Shown: positions 8,085 to 16,826 of the stretch, one piece after another
Layout of the letters: each line of letters opens with the position of its first letter
Position numbering within the stretch: position 1 is the first letter of the stretch
NCBI GenBank assembly: GCA_905197955.1
Contig: CAJKAR010000019.1
Coordinates: forward strand, 1 to 64,000
Length of the DNA: 64,000 nucleotides
Direction of reading: 5' to 3'
Source: an uncultured Lentisphaeria bacterium
Lineage (GTDB): Bacteria > Verrucomicrobiota > Lentisphaeria > Victivallales > UBA1829
Translations under genes and position numbers: made by a program
The notes under the pieces: generated by a model
The model's input: only the letters and a program-made list of their open reading frames with translations
Database searches by the model: none
What the model was told of the DNA's origin: nothing

Positions 8085-10655
8085 TTATCGAATCGGTTTT
8101 ATGGTATATTCCAGCGAGAGATTCCCTCCGGGGCGGAAGGCTTTTCCAAGCATAAATCTCAAGGGAAGCAGCTTCTGAGCGTTCTTTTCCTGTTCCGGGG
8201 CAAGCACAACAGGACATGGCGTTTTCAGTGCAATGAGAAAACCTGCACCGCGGTCATTCAAAATCCGGATGGCGGAAACCGTTCCCGGCTCTTTCCTCCA
8301 GATGCCGTCCACGAGATATTCCATCGACATATTCTTTTTTTTCAGCAGAGGAATCTGTTCATACAATCCCCGGCAGCTCCATGCCCCCGAACTGCGGACC
8401 TCCACTTTCTGAACGATTTCCTCCTCCCCGAACTGAACACTTCTGAGGACTTCCGCAGGCTGGTTGAACAGGTGGTTGGAAAGAGAAAGGCTTCCCGTTT
8501 CCGGATCAAAACGATGATGAAAGGTCCAGTAATCCGGGAAAGAAACCGTTCCATCTTCCAGTTCCGCGACTGTCATTGCATAGGTAGCCGAATTCCATGC
8601 CGTCGTCGTAAAAAGACTCCCATATTCCTTCGACCAGACCATCTGCATTCCCTGAATCGGGTTCCAGCTGCTCCTGTGATCCCGGAATCCGGGTTTGCGG
8701 CATGTGGAGGAACGCACCCATTTCGGACTCGTCATTCCCGTATAGACGAACGCATAATACCCCTTTTTCCGAAGCGCCAGGAACTCTCCATTGAAATTTC
8801 TCACAAAAGTCTTCTTCTCCTCCACCGGGAAAACTGCATTTTCCAACGGTTCCGCCGGGAAGAAATATCCGCCATACAGACTCGTATGCAGTTCTCCGGG
8901 ATAGACCAGCCATTGCGGAAATCTTCTATAAAAATCCTCTCCGGGCTCCCGCAGAGCGCCGCCGGACAATCCTTCCCTGTTCTTCCGGTCAGAGCGATGC
9001 CAGACGGCCGCTTCAGGCAGTTCTCCCGCCATCATCACGGTACCCGCCCCCCACTGCCGCTGAACCCAGGTACCAAACGTCCGATGCGAAAATCCGCTTG
9101 TCCCGTAAACGGTTCCATCCGGCTCCGGCGCAACCGAGTGATTGAACAGATGATAAATCTTCCGGAGCAGCTCCTTTGTCACCGGATTTCCCGTATAGCG
9201 GAAATAGACACTCTGCATACAGGCGGCAAGTCCCTGATAAGTCGCATCCGGACCATAGCGTTCCTGCAGATATCCGGTGCGCATATGCGGAGTCTGCGTC
9301 AAATCGGCAAAACTCGCTGCGTACTCCTGCGCCAGTCGCAGATAATCCGCACCGGGCACCTTCGCCATTCCAAGATGCTGATAGACCATCAGCCAGTGCG
9401 ACGACTGATTTTCACAGGAAACATGGAAAAACGGGAACCGGTCCGCAATGCGTCGGATTCCCTCCTGAAGCAACCTCCGCTCCTCTCCCGACACCAGAGG
9501 AGAAAGAAAAAAGACCGCCTGCGCCATTTTATGAGCTTCAAAACAGTCAAGACCACTGTAATTGGTCTCGATATCCAGCATTGTTCCGTTCTCTTTCAGG
9601 AGAAGATAGCGATTGAAAATCCCGATCAGCGCCCGGCGGATCACAGCCGGATTCCCGTAATACGGGTTGAACGGACGATTCAGCGATGCGGCAATCGCCA
9701 GTGCCACAAAATTACGGCTTCTGCCGAATTCCGGACTTCCGGGATCCACATTCTGCTCGGCAAGAATCGCATTCAAATGTCTGAAAAGTCCGTTCAGAGC
9801 CGCGGAAGCATGTGCTTCCTTCTCCCATTCCTTTTTCATGGCAGAGGGCGGAACCAGACGGACTTCAAGATCTTCCGCCTTCAGTTTCCGGATGTAATCA
9901 TCAATCTCTGCCTGAAAGCGAAACGCGAAGCGCCGTCCGCTCTTGGATTCGGCAAGCGAACCGCCGATCGCCTTTGCCGTCTGCTCATCCGGACAGAGGA
10001 TCAGCGGCAATCCCGTGCAGTTGAATTCAAACGGAGCGTTCTTCCGCACCTTCATCGAAAGTTTCAGGACCCTTCCTTTCCACGGCTCCGAGTCGAATTT
10101 CTGCGAGGACCGGTTGTAATCCCGGTTCCGAAACAGTTCCTTTCCCTCCGGACTATACAACATGTAATTTCCAAATTTATGACTCAGCTTAAACTCTTTT
10201 CCCGCATTTTCCGGAACGAAAAAAAACGATTGTTCAAATTGTTCCGGAAAACCGGTCTGCAAACGGCAGCGAAGCGCCATCAGACCGAAAGGAGTTTCCG
10301 GCGCCGCAGCAATTCTGTAAAGGAGATCCGTTCCGCTGACTCGAACCTGATAAATCCCCTTCGGCGCATTTGATCCGTAATCATAACGCAGGACGCTCTT
10401 CTGTCCTGCTTCCAGAGTCCGGAAGTTCCAGCCAGCCAGACTCTCATCCGCCCGGTAGAAACAGGCCAGAAACCTGGGAGACGCTCCCGTTTTCTGAGCC
10501 TGCGCCTCCAAAACAATCTCCAGAGCTCCCCCCTTATGCACAAAATAAAATGCCAGAGACTCCGCCCGGAACGGCCCCTTGAAATTTTCGGCCGCGGCCG
10601 CCATTCCCATCCAGATTCCAGCAGCCAGCAGCAGAAGAATCACTCTTTTTCTCAT
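8085..10655 (-). CDS. Large secreted protein, possible (alpha/alpha)-toroid polysaccharide lyase
   Basis: The 856-residue product has an N-terminal signal peptide (RKRVILLLLAAGIWMGMAAAA). The middle (about 300-560) looks helical and carries a HVSCENQSSHWLM segment and a GYLQERYGPDATYQG segment. These resemble the Asn/His and Tyr regions of toroid-fold polysaccharide lyases and heparinase-like proteins. The C-terminal part (about 600-850) appears beta-rich. I could not place it in a named PL family, and the lyase reading is an inference. The start at 10655 is chosen because it encodes a clean signal peptide after GAAAGG and lies 4 nt past the lacI stop; an upstream GTG would overlap lacI. It is probably controlled by the LacI repressor encoded just upstream. 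Confidence 0.6.
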   Translation of the reverse strand: MRKRVILLLLAAGIWMGMAAAAENFKGPFRAESLAFYFVHKGGALEIVLEAQAQKTGASPRFLACFYRADESLAGWNFRTLEAGQKSVLRYDYGSNAPKGIYQVRVSGTDLLYRIAAAPETPFGLMALRCRLQTGFPEQFEQSFFFVPENAGKEFKLSHKFGNYMLYSPEGKELFRNRDYNRSSQKFDSEPWKGRVLKLSMKVRKNAPFEFNCTGLPLILCPDEQTAKAIGGSLAESKSGRRFAFRFQAEIDDYIRKLKAEDLEVRLVPPSAMKKEWEKEAHASAALNGLFRHLNAILAEQNVDPGSPEFGRSRNFVALAIAASLNRPFNPYYGNPAVIRRALIGIFNRYLLLKENGTMLDIETNYSGLDCFEAHKMAQAVFFLSPLVSGEERRLLQEGIRRIADRFPFFHVSCENQSSHWLMVYQHLGMAKVPGADYLRLAQEYAASFADLTQTPHMRTGYLQERYGPDATYQGLAACMQSVYFRYTGNPVTKELLRKIYHLFNHSVAPEPDGTVYGTSGFSHRTFGTWVQRQWGAGTVMMAGELPEAAVWHRSDRKNREGLSGGALREPGEDFYRRFPQWLVYPGELHTSLYGGYFFPAEPLENAVFPVEEKKTFVRNFNGEFLALRKKGYYAFVYTGMTSPKWVRSSTCRKPGFRDHRSSWNPIQGMQMVWSKEYGSLFTTTAWNSATYAMTVAELEDGTVSFPDYWTFHHRFDPETGSLSLSNHLFNQPAEVLRSVQFGEEEIVQKVEVRSSGAWSCRGLYEQIPLLKKKNMSMEYLVDGIWRKEPGTVSAIRILNDRGAGFLIALKTPCPVVLAPEQEKNAQKLLPLRFMLGKAFRPGGNLSLEYTIKPIR

Positions 10656-10659
10656 CCGT

Positions 10660-11751
10660 TCATATCCTTTCTTCCGTTGCACCGTTTTTTGAAGTGCCGG
10701 GTCCTCCGGGCGCAGCCGAAGAATTTTCCACTCTGCGATCGGTTGCCCGATGAACGAGTTCCGGCATCAGAAGTATTTTTTTCGGGGTAAGATCCTTTCC
10801 GTCCATCAGATTCCGGAGAAGCTCCACGGCGCTGGAAATCAGAGAGTTCAAATTGATTTCCAGAGCGGAAAGCTGCGGATAATTGTAAAGACAGTCGCGG
10901 GGAGTCGTGTACCGCGTGATAAAACTGAGCTCTTCCGGAATGCGGACTCCGCGGTCCTTCAGGTACGCGACCATGCCGCGGGCAAGATTGGAGCCGGAAC
11001 CGATGATTGCCGTGGGAGGAGTTTCATGTCTCAGATAAATGGTTTCGCAGGCGGTAACGACATGTCCGATCAGATCGTTGTCCAGCGGCATTTCGGCGCG
11101 ATATTCTTCCCGGTACTCAAGTCCCGCATCCAGAAGTCCTGCGCGGAAGCCCTTGTAGGAGGAGCGGAAGACATCGTATTCATGCGAACAATCGACATAA
11201 CCGATTCTGCTGTGTCCGTTCTCCGCAAGATAGCGTACCAGCGCCCTGGTCCCTTCAAACGCATCGACACAGACGGAATATTTCCCCTCCTCATACACAT
11301 TCACAACAGGGACTTCCAGTTTTGTTTCCATGAAACGTTTAAGTTCTTCGCCCATATACCCTGCCGTGACAATTCCTCCGACCAGACCGCTGGAAAACAT
11401 CTGCGGCAGATCCTTCCCCGGACGGCTGATATCAAACCATTCCACCTGGAACCCGATCCCGAGATTCTTGCAGATCTCAATAAAATGCACCATCATTTCC
11501 GCAAAAGAAAGATTTGCCAGAAAATTTGTATTGTAGCTTTCAAAAACGAGGAAACCGATATCATGAATTTTCTTGCTTTTCAAACACCGTGCCGCCATGC
11601 TGGGACGATATCCGACCTCCGCCGCAATCTTCAGGATCCTTGCGCGCATTTCGCTGCCGACCCCATGACTGCCGCTCAGCGCATAGGAGACCGCCGCAGT
11701 GGAAACGCCGGCTTTCTCCGCCACATATTTCAAAGTGTTCTTCCGCACCAT
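10660..11751 (-). CDS. LacI-family transcriptional repressor
   Basis: The 363-residue product has an N-terminal LacI helix-turn-helix and hinge (TLKYVAEKAGVSTAAVSYAL, about residues 6-25) and a periplasmic-binding-protein-like sensor domain (about 60-340). It is the first gene of a leftward operon with the lyase-like gene and a pseudopilin. A consensus promoter and a near-perfect palindrome with a central CG lie just upstream, which points to self-repression released by a sugar from the target polysaccharide. The inducer is unknown. Confidence 0.92.
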   Translation of the reverse strand: MVRKNTLKYVAEKAGVSTAAVSYALSGSHGVGSEMRARILKIAAEVGYRPSMAARCLKSKKIHDIGFLVFESYNTNFLANLSFAEMMVHFIEICKNLGIGFQVEWFDISRPGKDLPQMFSSGLVGGIVTAGYMGEELKRFMETKLEVPVVNVYEEGKYSVCVDAFEGTRALVRYLAENGHSRIGYVDCSHEYDVFRSSYKGFRAGLLDAGLEYREEYRAEMPLDNDLIGHVVTACETIYLRHETPPTAIIGSGSNLARGMVAYLKDRGVRIPEELSFITRYTTPRDCLYNYPQLSALEINLNSLISSAVELLRNLMDGKDLTPKKILLMPELVHRATDRRVENSSAAPGGPGTSKNGATEERI

Positions 11752-11765
11752 ATTCCGGACCTTTC

Positions 11766-11783
11766 AACTTATACGTTTAAGTT
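11766..11783. promoter_or_regulatory. Candidate LacI operator
   Basis: An 18-bp inverted repeat, AACTTATACGTTTAAGTT, has eight of nine base pairs symmetric around a central CG. That is the geometry of LacI-family operators. It lies just downstream of the -10 of the lacI operon promoter, where a bound repressor would block transcription. Confidence 0.75.
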
Positions 11784-11784
11784 A

Positions 11785-11813
11785 ATTATAAACGATCTCC
11801 CCCAATTTGTCAA
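11785..11813 (-). promoter_or_regulatory. Consensus promoter of the lacI operon (TTGACA-17-TATAAT)
   Basis: On the minus strand TTGACA (11813-11808) and TATAAT (11790-11785) are perfect sigma-70 hexamers 17 bp apart, with the candidate operator adjoining. Confidence 0.85.
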
Positions 11814-11889
11814 CCCCTGTTTCCGAAAAAAAATATTCCTGCGGGGTTGTCCAGAACAAAAGGATCCGTTCTTTTTCCGGAAGTTTATT

Positions 11890-11917
11890 TTGATTTTGCG
11901 ACATCTCGGACTATATT
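11890..11917 (+). promoter_or_regulatory. Predicted promoter of the FtsB/DivIC-like gene (TTGATT-16-TATATT)
   Basis: TTGATT at 11890-11895 and TATATT at 11912-11917 are separated by 16 bp, 49 nt before the coding start. Confidence 0.55.
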
Positions 11918-11966
11918 ATCATCAGAATTACGCAAAAGATAAAGAAGACTCGAACCGCGGAGCACC

Positions 11967-12257
11967 ATGATGAATGTAAAAATACAGCAGGCATTCTCGA
12001 TCATGCTTTACATCCTGCTATTCGTCATCTTCATATTTTCCCTTACGCTGTTCTGGCCGGCCTACAAACGGTATGCCGGAATGAAAAACGATCTGGCAGC
12101 CCTGAACCATGAACTCCAGATGAAAATCAATGAGAGTGTCACCTTGAACCGCGAAGTTCACGACCTGGAACACAAGCCCTCCGCCGCGGAAAAAGTGGCC
12201 CGGGAAAAATACAACCTCTGCAAAGAAGGAGAAATCATTCTCCAGTACGAAGAGTAA
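11967..12257 (+). CDS. FtsB/DivIC-type septum formation initiator protein
   Basis: The 96-residue product has one N-terminal transmembrane helix (about 11-32), a coiled coil (about 35-72) and a short C-terminal segment with AREKYNLCKEGEI. This is the FtsB/DivIC layout, in which the family links FtsL and FtsQ in the division complex at the inner membrane. GGAG precedes the ATG codons at 11967 and 11970; either could be used. Small size and low sequence constraint make family-level naming safer than a gene symbol. It has its own promoter and is followed by an apparent promoter for marR. Confidence 0.8.
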   Translation: MMNVKIQQAFSIMLYILLFVIFIFSLTLFWPAYKRYAGMKNDLAALNHELQMKINESVTLNREVHDLEHKPSAAEKVAREKYNLCKEGEIILQYEE

Positions 12258-12375
12258 ACCGGCAGCGGCTTCAGAGAAGACCAGCATCGGACGGGGAAAA
12301 CGAATAGCGGTTCCGGAAACAGAAACTGAATTTGCAATATTTCTTCGAATTCCCGCCTTTTCGGGGAATCAGGGA

Positions 12376-12403
12376 TTGAAAATTATTAAGAATCCGTTAT
12401 ATT
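12376..12403 (+). promoter_or_regulatory. Predicted marR-type gene promoter (TTGAAA-16-TATATT)
   Basis: TTGAAA (12376-12381), a 16-bp spacer and TATATT (12398-12403) lie 52 nt upstream of the start. The AT-rich stretch at 12425-12442 between promoter and gene could hold an operator. Nothing else was recognised in the 198-nt gap 12258-12455. Confidence 0.5.
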
Positions 12404-12455
12404 TCCTCCAGCGAACCGAACCGCAAATATTAATTTTATTTTTGGAGCCTGCATT

Positions 12456-12953
12456 ATGAAAGATTCCGAGGAAGTGTCGATGCGCTTCTGGAAGTCGTTG
12501 TTCAACCTGGTCGACAATATGCGCGACTCAGCGACCGCCATTGTAGGAAACTCTGAAGACTGGAACCTAACCATTCAGCAGATGCGTCTGCTCAGGGTAG
12601 TATACTGGAAAACCAGAACGTCGTCACCGGAAGGAGTCATGCTGAAAACGATTGCGGAAACCTTGAACGTCACATCTGCAGCCGTGTGCGGCATGGTGGA
12701 GAGCATGGTCCAGAAAGGGCTTCTCTCCCGGGCAAGATGCGAAAGCAACCGCAGAAGCGTGAACATCACGCTGTCGGAATACAGCATCGGCAAGATCCGG
12801 GAATATGAAACGACCTTCTCTGCACTGGCGAAAGAGATGAGTTCGCTGGTCGGGGAATCCGATTTCCAGAAACTGACCGCCTGCATTGAACAACTTTCAG
12901 CGGATTTTGCGGCAAAACATCCGGAAAACTTTCACTCCAGAACCATGAACTGA
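12456..12953 (+). CDS. MarR-family transcriptional regulator
   Basis: The 165-residue product matches the MarR winged-helix layout. It has a dimerisation helix, then MLKTIAETLNVTSAAVCGMV (recognition helix region) and a wing containing SRARCESNRRSVNITLS. MarR proteins usually repress their own operon and respond to small aromatic or fatty molecules; the ligand here is unknown. It is followed 20 nt later by a small membrane protein and then by fatty-acid synthesis genes. That arrangement makes a role in lipid control possible but unproven. TTTTTGGAG precedes the ATG. Confidence 0.85.
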   Translation: MKDSEEVSMRFWKSLFNLVDNMRDSATAIVGNSEDWNLTIQQMRLLRVVYWKTRTSSPEGVMLKTIAETLNVTSAAVCGMVESMVQKGLLSRARCESNRRSVNITLSEYSIGKIREYETTFSALAKEMSSLVGESDFQKLTACIEQLSADFAAKHPENFHSRTMN

Positions 12954-12973
12954 CCTTATTCAGCAGGAACACC

Positions 12974-13273
12974 ATGAGCAATTTCAACTGGTTCGAAGCG
13001 GTCATGCTTGTCTGTTTCGGGGCGAGCTGGCCGATGTCGCTTTTAAAAACCATCCGGGTCAAAAATCCGACAGGGAAGAGTGTGATTTTCATGTATCTGA
13101 TCCTGATCGGCTACATCAGCGGGATTCTGAACAAGATTCCGGGGATCGGGCACTACGACCACGTTCTGTGGCTGTATGTCTTCAACACGCTGATGGTGGC
13201 GACGGATTTGACCTTGACTCAATACTATCTGTACCGGCTCCGGAAACGGCGCGCGGCTGACTGTGAAATTTGA
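12974..13273 (+). CDS. Small PQ-loop-like membrane protein
   Basis: The 99-residue product has three predicted membrane helices. It contains GASWPMSLLKTIRVKNPTGK, which resembles the PQ-loop/SemiSWEET half-transporter signature, followed by a GYISGILNKI helix. Proteins of this size may dimerise into a transporter. Substrate is unknown. It lies 20 nt after marR, so it is probably regulated with it. The fabD promoter starts inside its last codons. Confidence 0.65.
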   Translation: MSNFNWFEAVMLVCFGASWPMSLLKTIRVKNPTGKSVIFMYLILIGYISGILNKIPGIGHYDHVLWLYVFNTLMVATDLTLTQYYLYRLRKRRAADCEI

Positions 13274-13297
13274 TTTTTTATAAAAATGAGCTAAATT
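13270..13297 (+). promoter_or_regulatory. Predicted fab cluster promoter (TTGATT-16-TAAATT)
   Basis: TTGATT (13270-13275) and TAAATT (13292-13297) are 16 bp apart, 32 nt before the fabD ATG. Confidence 0.55.
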
Positions 13298-13329
13298 ATT
13301 TTCCACCTAAACAGCAGGAGAGCTTGATT

Positions 13330-14235
13330 ATGAAAGCAGCGTATATCTTTTCCGGCCAGGGCGCACAGTCCGTCGGAATGGGCAAGGATCTTTATGAAAG
13401 CAGCAACGCCGCCGCGGCAATTTACAATGAGGCGGATTCCGTTCTCGGATGGAGCATCTCCGACATCTGCTTCAACGGTCCGGCGGAAAAACTCACGGAA
13501 AGCAAATACTGTCAGCCGGCGATCTATACGACCAGCATGGCCTGTCTTGCGGCTTACAGAGAGAAATATGAGGGTGATCCGGATGAAATAGTCGGCTGCG
13601 CAGGCCTGAGTCTCGGCGAATATGCCGCGCTTGCATGCGCCGGCTTCTTCTCCTTTGCCAACGGGCTCAAACTGGTGGCCCGCCGCGCGGAACTGATGGA
13701 TGAAGCCTGTAAAAAAACCGAAGGGGGCATGGCTGCCATTATCGCGGGAGATCCCGATGTCATCCGCGAAGTCTGCAAGGAGTGCGACATTGACGTGGCA
13801 AACTACAACTGCCCCGGACAGATTGTCATCAGCGGAGTCAAGGACCGTGTCCTGAAAGCCTGCGGAATACTCAAGGAAAAAGGAGTCAAGCGAGCCCTTC
13901 CCCTGAACGTGGCGGGAGCCTATCATTCCCGTCTGATGGCGGAAGCGGGACAGCAGCTGCAGGGACCGCTCTCGGAAACCTACGTTTCGGAGCTTGAACT
14001 GCCGGTGGTCCAGAACCTGACCGGAGCAACGGAAACGAATCTTGACCGGATCAAAGCGAATCTTGTGGGGCAGGTTGCCGGAAGTGTCCGCTGGGAAGAG
14101 TGTGTCCGGACCTTGATCGGTCTCGGCGCAGAGAAATTCATCGAATTCGGTCCTGGTGCCGTTCTGACGGGTTTTGTGAAGAAAATTGATCCTTCCAAAG
14201 CGCTTCTGAACGTCTCCGGAATGATCAAGGATTGA
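13330..14235 (+). CDS. fabD: Malonyl-CoA:ACP transacylase
   Basis: The 301-residue product has the FabD entry motif FSGQGAQSVGMG, the catalytic nucleophile Ser94 in GLSLGEYAA and the His region AGAYHSRLM. It loads malonyl groups from CoA onto acyl carrier protein. The ATG at 13330 follows CAGGAGAG; the upstream in-frame codon adds 20 non-homologous residues. It heads a fabD-fabG-acpP-fabF cluster. fabH and plsX are absent from this window. Confidence 0.96.
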   Translation: MKAAYIFSGQGAQSVGMGKDLYESSNAAAAIYNEADSVLGWSISDICFNGPAEKLTESKYCQPAIYTTSMACLAAYREKYEGDPDEIVGCAGLSLGEYAALACAGFFSFANGLKLVARRAELMDEACKKTEGGMAAIIAGDPDVIREVCKECDIDVANYNCPGQIVISGVKDRVLKACGILKEKGVKRALPLNVAGAYHSRLMAEAGQQLQGPLSETYVSELELPVVQNLTGATETNLDRIKANLVGQVAGSVRWEECVRTLIGLGAEKFIEFGPGAVLTGFVKKIDPSKALLNVSGMIKD

Positions 14236-14338
14236 ACGTTCTGAACTGACAGGCATTCCGGTGTACAAGCGGTATGGAATCAGCCGGGATGTTCAAGAGT
14301 TCATATTGTAAACAACATCTTTTTTGAAAGGAAACAAA

Positions 14339-15085
14339 ATGGGCAGGAACCTCGAAGGAAAAGTCGCGCTTGTAACAGGCGGCGCACGCGGGATCGGCAG
14401 AGCGATCTGTGAAAAGCTCGCAAGTGAGGGAGCAACCGTCGCAATGGTCGATATCATGCTCGATGTGGCCGAAAAAACGGCGTCGGAATTCAGAGCAAAC
14501 GGTCATGAAGCCTTCGCTGTCGCGGCCAACGTGGCGAAGTTCGAAGATGCGGAAAATGCAGTCAAAGCGGTTGTGGAAAAATACGGCAAAGTGGATATTC
14601 TCGTGAACTGTGCCGGAATCACCCGCGACACACTGATGCTGAAGATGACTGAACAGGACTGGGATGCCGTCATCGCCGTCAACCTGAAGGGCGTGTTCAA
14701 CATGACCAAAGCGGTTGTCCGTCCGATGATGAAGAACAGATTCGGCAGAATCGTGAACATCTCCTCGGTAGTCGGCAGAATGGGAAATGTGGGCCAGGCG
14801 AACTACTCCGCATCCAAAGCCGGCGTACTCGGACTGACCAAGACGACAGCCCGCGAATTTGCCTCCAGAAACATCACAGCCAATGCTGTCTGCCCCGGAT
14901 ACATCGCAACGGATATGACCGAGAAACTTCCGCAGGAAGCCAGAGATGCATTCCTGGTGAATATTCCGCTGAAACGCGCCGGAAAGCCCTCCGACGTTGC
15001 CGGCGTAGTCTATTTCTTCTGCTCTCCGGAAGCCGACTACGTCACCGGCCAGGTCATCAACTGCGACGGCGGATTCCTGATGTAA
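14339..15085 (+). CDS. fabG: 3-oxoacyl-ACP reductase
   Basis: The 248-residue product is a short-chain dehydrogenase with the NADPH motif TGGARGIG, NCAG at residues 90-93, and the catalytic set Ser142/143, Tyr156 and Lys160 (YSASK). It reduces 3-oxoacyl-ACP in fatty-acid elongation. The ATG at 14339 follows GAAAGGA; an earlier TTG is less likely. Position between fabD and acpP supports FabG over other SDR functions. Confidence 0.95.
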   Translation: MGRNLEGKVALVTGGARGIGRAICEKLASEGATVAMVDIMLDVAEKTASEFRANGHEAFAVAANVAKFEDAENAVKAVVEKYGKVDILVNCAGITRDTLMLKMTEQDWDAVIAVNLKGVFNMTKAVVRPMMKNRFGRIVNISSVVGRMGNVGQANYSASKAGVLGLTKTTAREFASRNITANAVCPGYIATDMTEKLPQEARDAFLVNIPLKRAGKPSDVAGVVYFFCSPEADYVTGQVINCDGGFLM

Positions 15086-15143
15086 TCATTTCTCCGAAAG
15101 GAGCATCCGGAAATGCGAAAAGAAAAAAAGTAGGGGAAATTCC

Positions 15144-15171
15144 TTGACTTTTCGCATTTTCGGTATAGATT
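15144..15171 (+). promoter_or_regulatory. Predicted acpP promoter (TTGACT-16-TAGATT)
   Basis: TTGACT at 15144-15149 and TAGATT at 15166-15171 lie 16 bp apart, 71 nt before acpP. This would give acpP extra transcription independent of fabD. Confidence 0.5.
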
Positions 15172-15242
15172 AAATAGAATACGACGGAAAAATCAAGAAA
15201 AAAAGAAAAACACGAGTAAGAACTTCATAGAAAGGGTTTGAA

Positions 15243-15485
15243 ATGTCGGAAATTGCTGATAAAGTGAAAAAGATCGTTGTCGAGCAGCTCGGAGTGAACG
15301 AGGATCAGGTTACGGAAGATGCCAAATTCATCGAGGATCTCGGTGCCGATTCTCTGGATCAGGTCGAGCTCGTCATGGCTCTCGAAGAGTCCTTCGGAGC
15401 TGAGATTCCCGACGAAGATGCCGAAAAGCTTACAACAGTTGGTGATGCCATCAAGTACGTTGAAAGCAAGCAGAACAAAGGCTGA
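15243..15485 (+). CDS. acpP: Acyl carrier protein
   Basis: The 80-residue acidic protein carries the phosphopantetheine attachment site Ser37 in [17 protein letters not shown]. It shuttles growing acyl chains in fatty-acid synthesis and supplies PlsX/PlsY-type enzymes. AAAGGG precedes the ATG. A dedicated promoter lies upstream and a strong terminator just downstream, which would give acpP more transcript than fabF. Confidence 0.97.
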   Translation: MSEIADKVKKIVVEQLGVNEDQVTEDAKFIEDLGADSLDQVELVMALEESFGAEIPDEDAEKLTTVGDAIKYVESKQNKG

Positions 15486-15505
15486 TCAGTCTTAAGAAGT
15501 ATACG

Positions 15506-15547
15506 ATGGGTCATTCAACCTCACAAGGGTAATGACCCATTTTTTTT
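15506..15547 (+). terminator. Strong intrinsic terminator between acpP and fabF
   Basis: A perfect 10-bp stem, ATGGGTCATT (15506-15515) with AATGACCCAT (15531-15540), is followed by a T tract. It lies 16 nt before fabF, so fabF depends on read-through or on a promoter I could not see. Confidence 0.9.
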
Positions 15548-15562
15548 GCAAAGGAGGACTGA

Positions 15563-16816
15563 ATGAATTCCAGGCGAGTAGTAGTAACCGGAATCGGCGC
15601 GATTTCCTGTCTCGGGCACAGCGTTGAGGAAACATGGAAGGCCCTGATCGAAGGCAAGTGCGGCATCGGTCCGGTAACCAGATTTGATACATCCGCATAC
15701 CGCACCCATATTGCTGGCGAAGTCAGAAATTTTGATCCGACCAGATACATGAGCGAAAAAGAAGCAAGGCGTCTTGACGATTTCTGTCTGTATGCCATTG
15801 CTGCCGGTGATGAGGCTTTGAAAGACGCGGGACTCGGCATTAAACTGGATGAATGTGCCGGAGTTGATCCGAACAGAGTCGGCGTCTGCGTCGGCAGCGG
15901 AATCGGCGGCATGCGCACGATGGAAGAGCAGTGCAAGGTCCTCATTGAACGCGGACCTTCCAGAATCAGTCCGTTCCTTATTCCCATGATGATTATTGAT
16001 ATGGCTTCGGGTTCTCTTTCCATGCGTTACGGAGCCAAAGGACCGAACATGTCGGTAGTGACCGCATGTGCAACGGCGAGCAACTCCATCGGAGAGTCCT
16101 ACTGGATGGTCAAACGCAACGATGCGGATATCATGATTACCGGTGGAACGGAAGCCTCCGTCTCCCAGCTCGGCTTTGCCGGATTCTGCTCGATGAAAGC
16201 GCTCAGCCAGAGAAATGATGATCCGCCCCACGCAAGCCGTCCGTTCGACAAGGATCGTGACGGATTTGTCATGTCCGAAGGCGCAGGAATCCTCGTTCTT
16301 GAGGAATATGAACATGCGAAAGCGCGCGGAGCTAAAATCTACGCGGAAATCGTCGGCTACGGAGCAAGCGGAGATGCCTATCACATCACATCGCCCGCCC
16401 CCGGCGGAGAAGGTGGAGCGAGAGCTCTCTCCATGGCGCTCAGAAACGCGGGACTCAATCCCGAAGACGTCGATTACATCAACGCCCACGGAACCAGTAC
16501 CCAGCTGAACGATAAATACGAAACGATGGCAATCAAGACTGCCTTTGGCGAAGCTGCACGCGGCATCGCGATGAGCAGTACCAAGGGTGGCATGGGACAC
16601 TCCCTCGGAGCGGCCGGCGGACTTGAGACAATCGTCTGTCTCAAAACGATCGAAACGGGCATCATCCCGCCGACGATCAATTATGTAACTCCGGACCCGG
16701 AATGCGATCTTGACTGCACCCCAAACACGGCGCGTGAACGCAAAGTCAATGTCGCCCTCAATACCAACCTTGGATTCGGCGGACACAACGCCGCAATCAT
16801 TGTGAAAAAAGTTTGA
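15563..16816 (+). CDS. fabF: 3-oxoacyl-ACP synthase II
   Basis: The 417-residue product is a KASII-type condensing enzyme with the Cys-His-His triad: Cys169 (VVTACATAS), His309 (NAHGTST) and His346 (GHSLGAAG). It extends acyl-ACP with malonyl-ACP. AAAGGAGG precedes the ATG. It is separated from acpP by a strong terminator and followed after 10 nt by a LysM lipoprotein gene. Confidence 0.96.
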   Translation: MNSRRVVVTGIGAISCLGHSVEETWKALIEGKCGIGPVTRFDTSAYRTHIAGEVRNFDPTRYMSEKEARRLDDFCLYAIAAGDEALKDAGLGIKLDECAGVDPNRVGVCVGSGIGGMRTMEEQCKVLIERGPSRISPFLIPMMIIDMASGSLSMRYGAKGPNMSVVTACATASNSIGESYWMVKRNDADIMITGGTEASVSQLGFAGFCSMKALSQRNDDPPHASRPFDKDRDGFVMSEGAGILVLEEYEHAKARGAKIYAEIVGYGASGDAYHITSPAPGGEGGARALSMALRNAGLNPEDVDYINAHGTSTQLNDKYETMAIKTAFGEAARGIAMSSTKGGMGHSLGAAGGLETIVCLKTIETGIIPPTINYVTPDPECDLDCTPNTARERKVNVALNTNLGFGGHNAAIIVKKV

Positions 16817-16826
16817 GGTACACACG

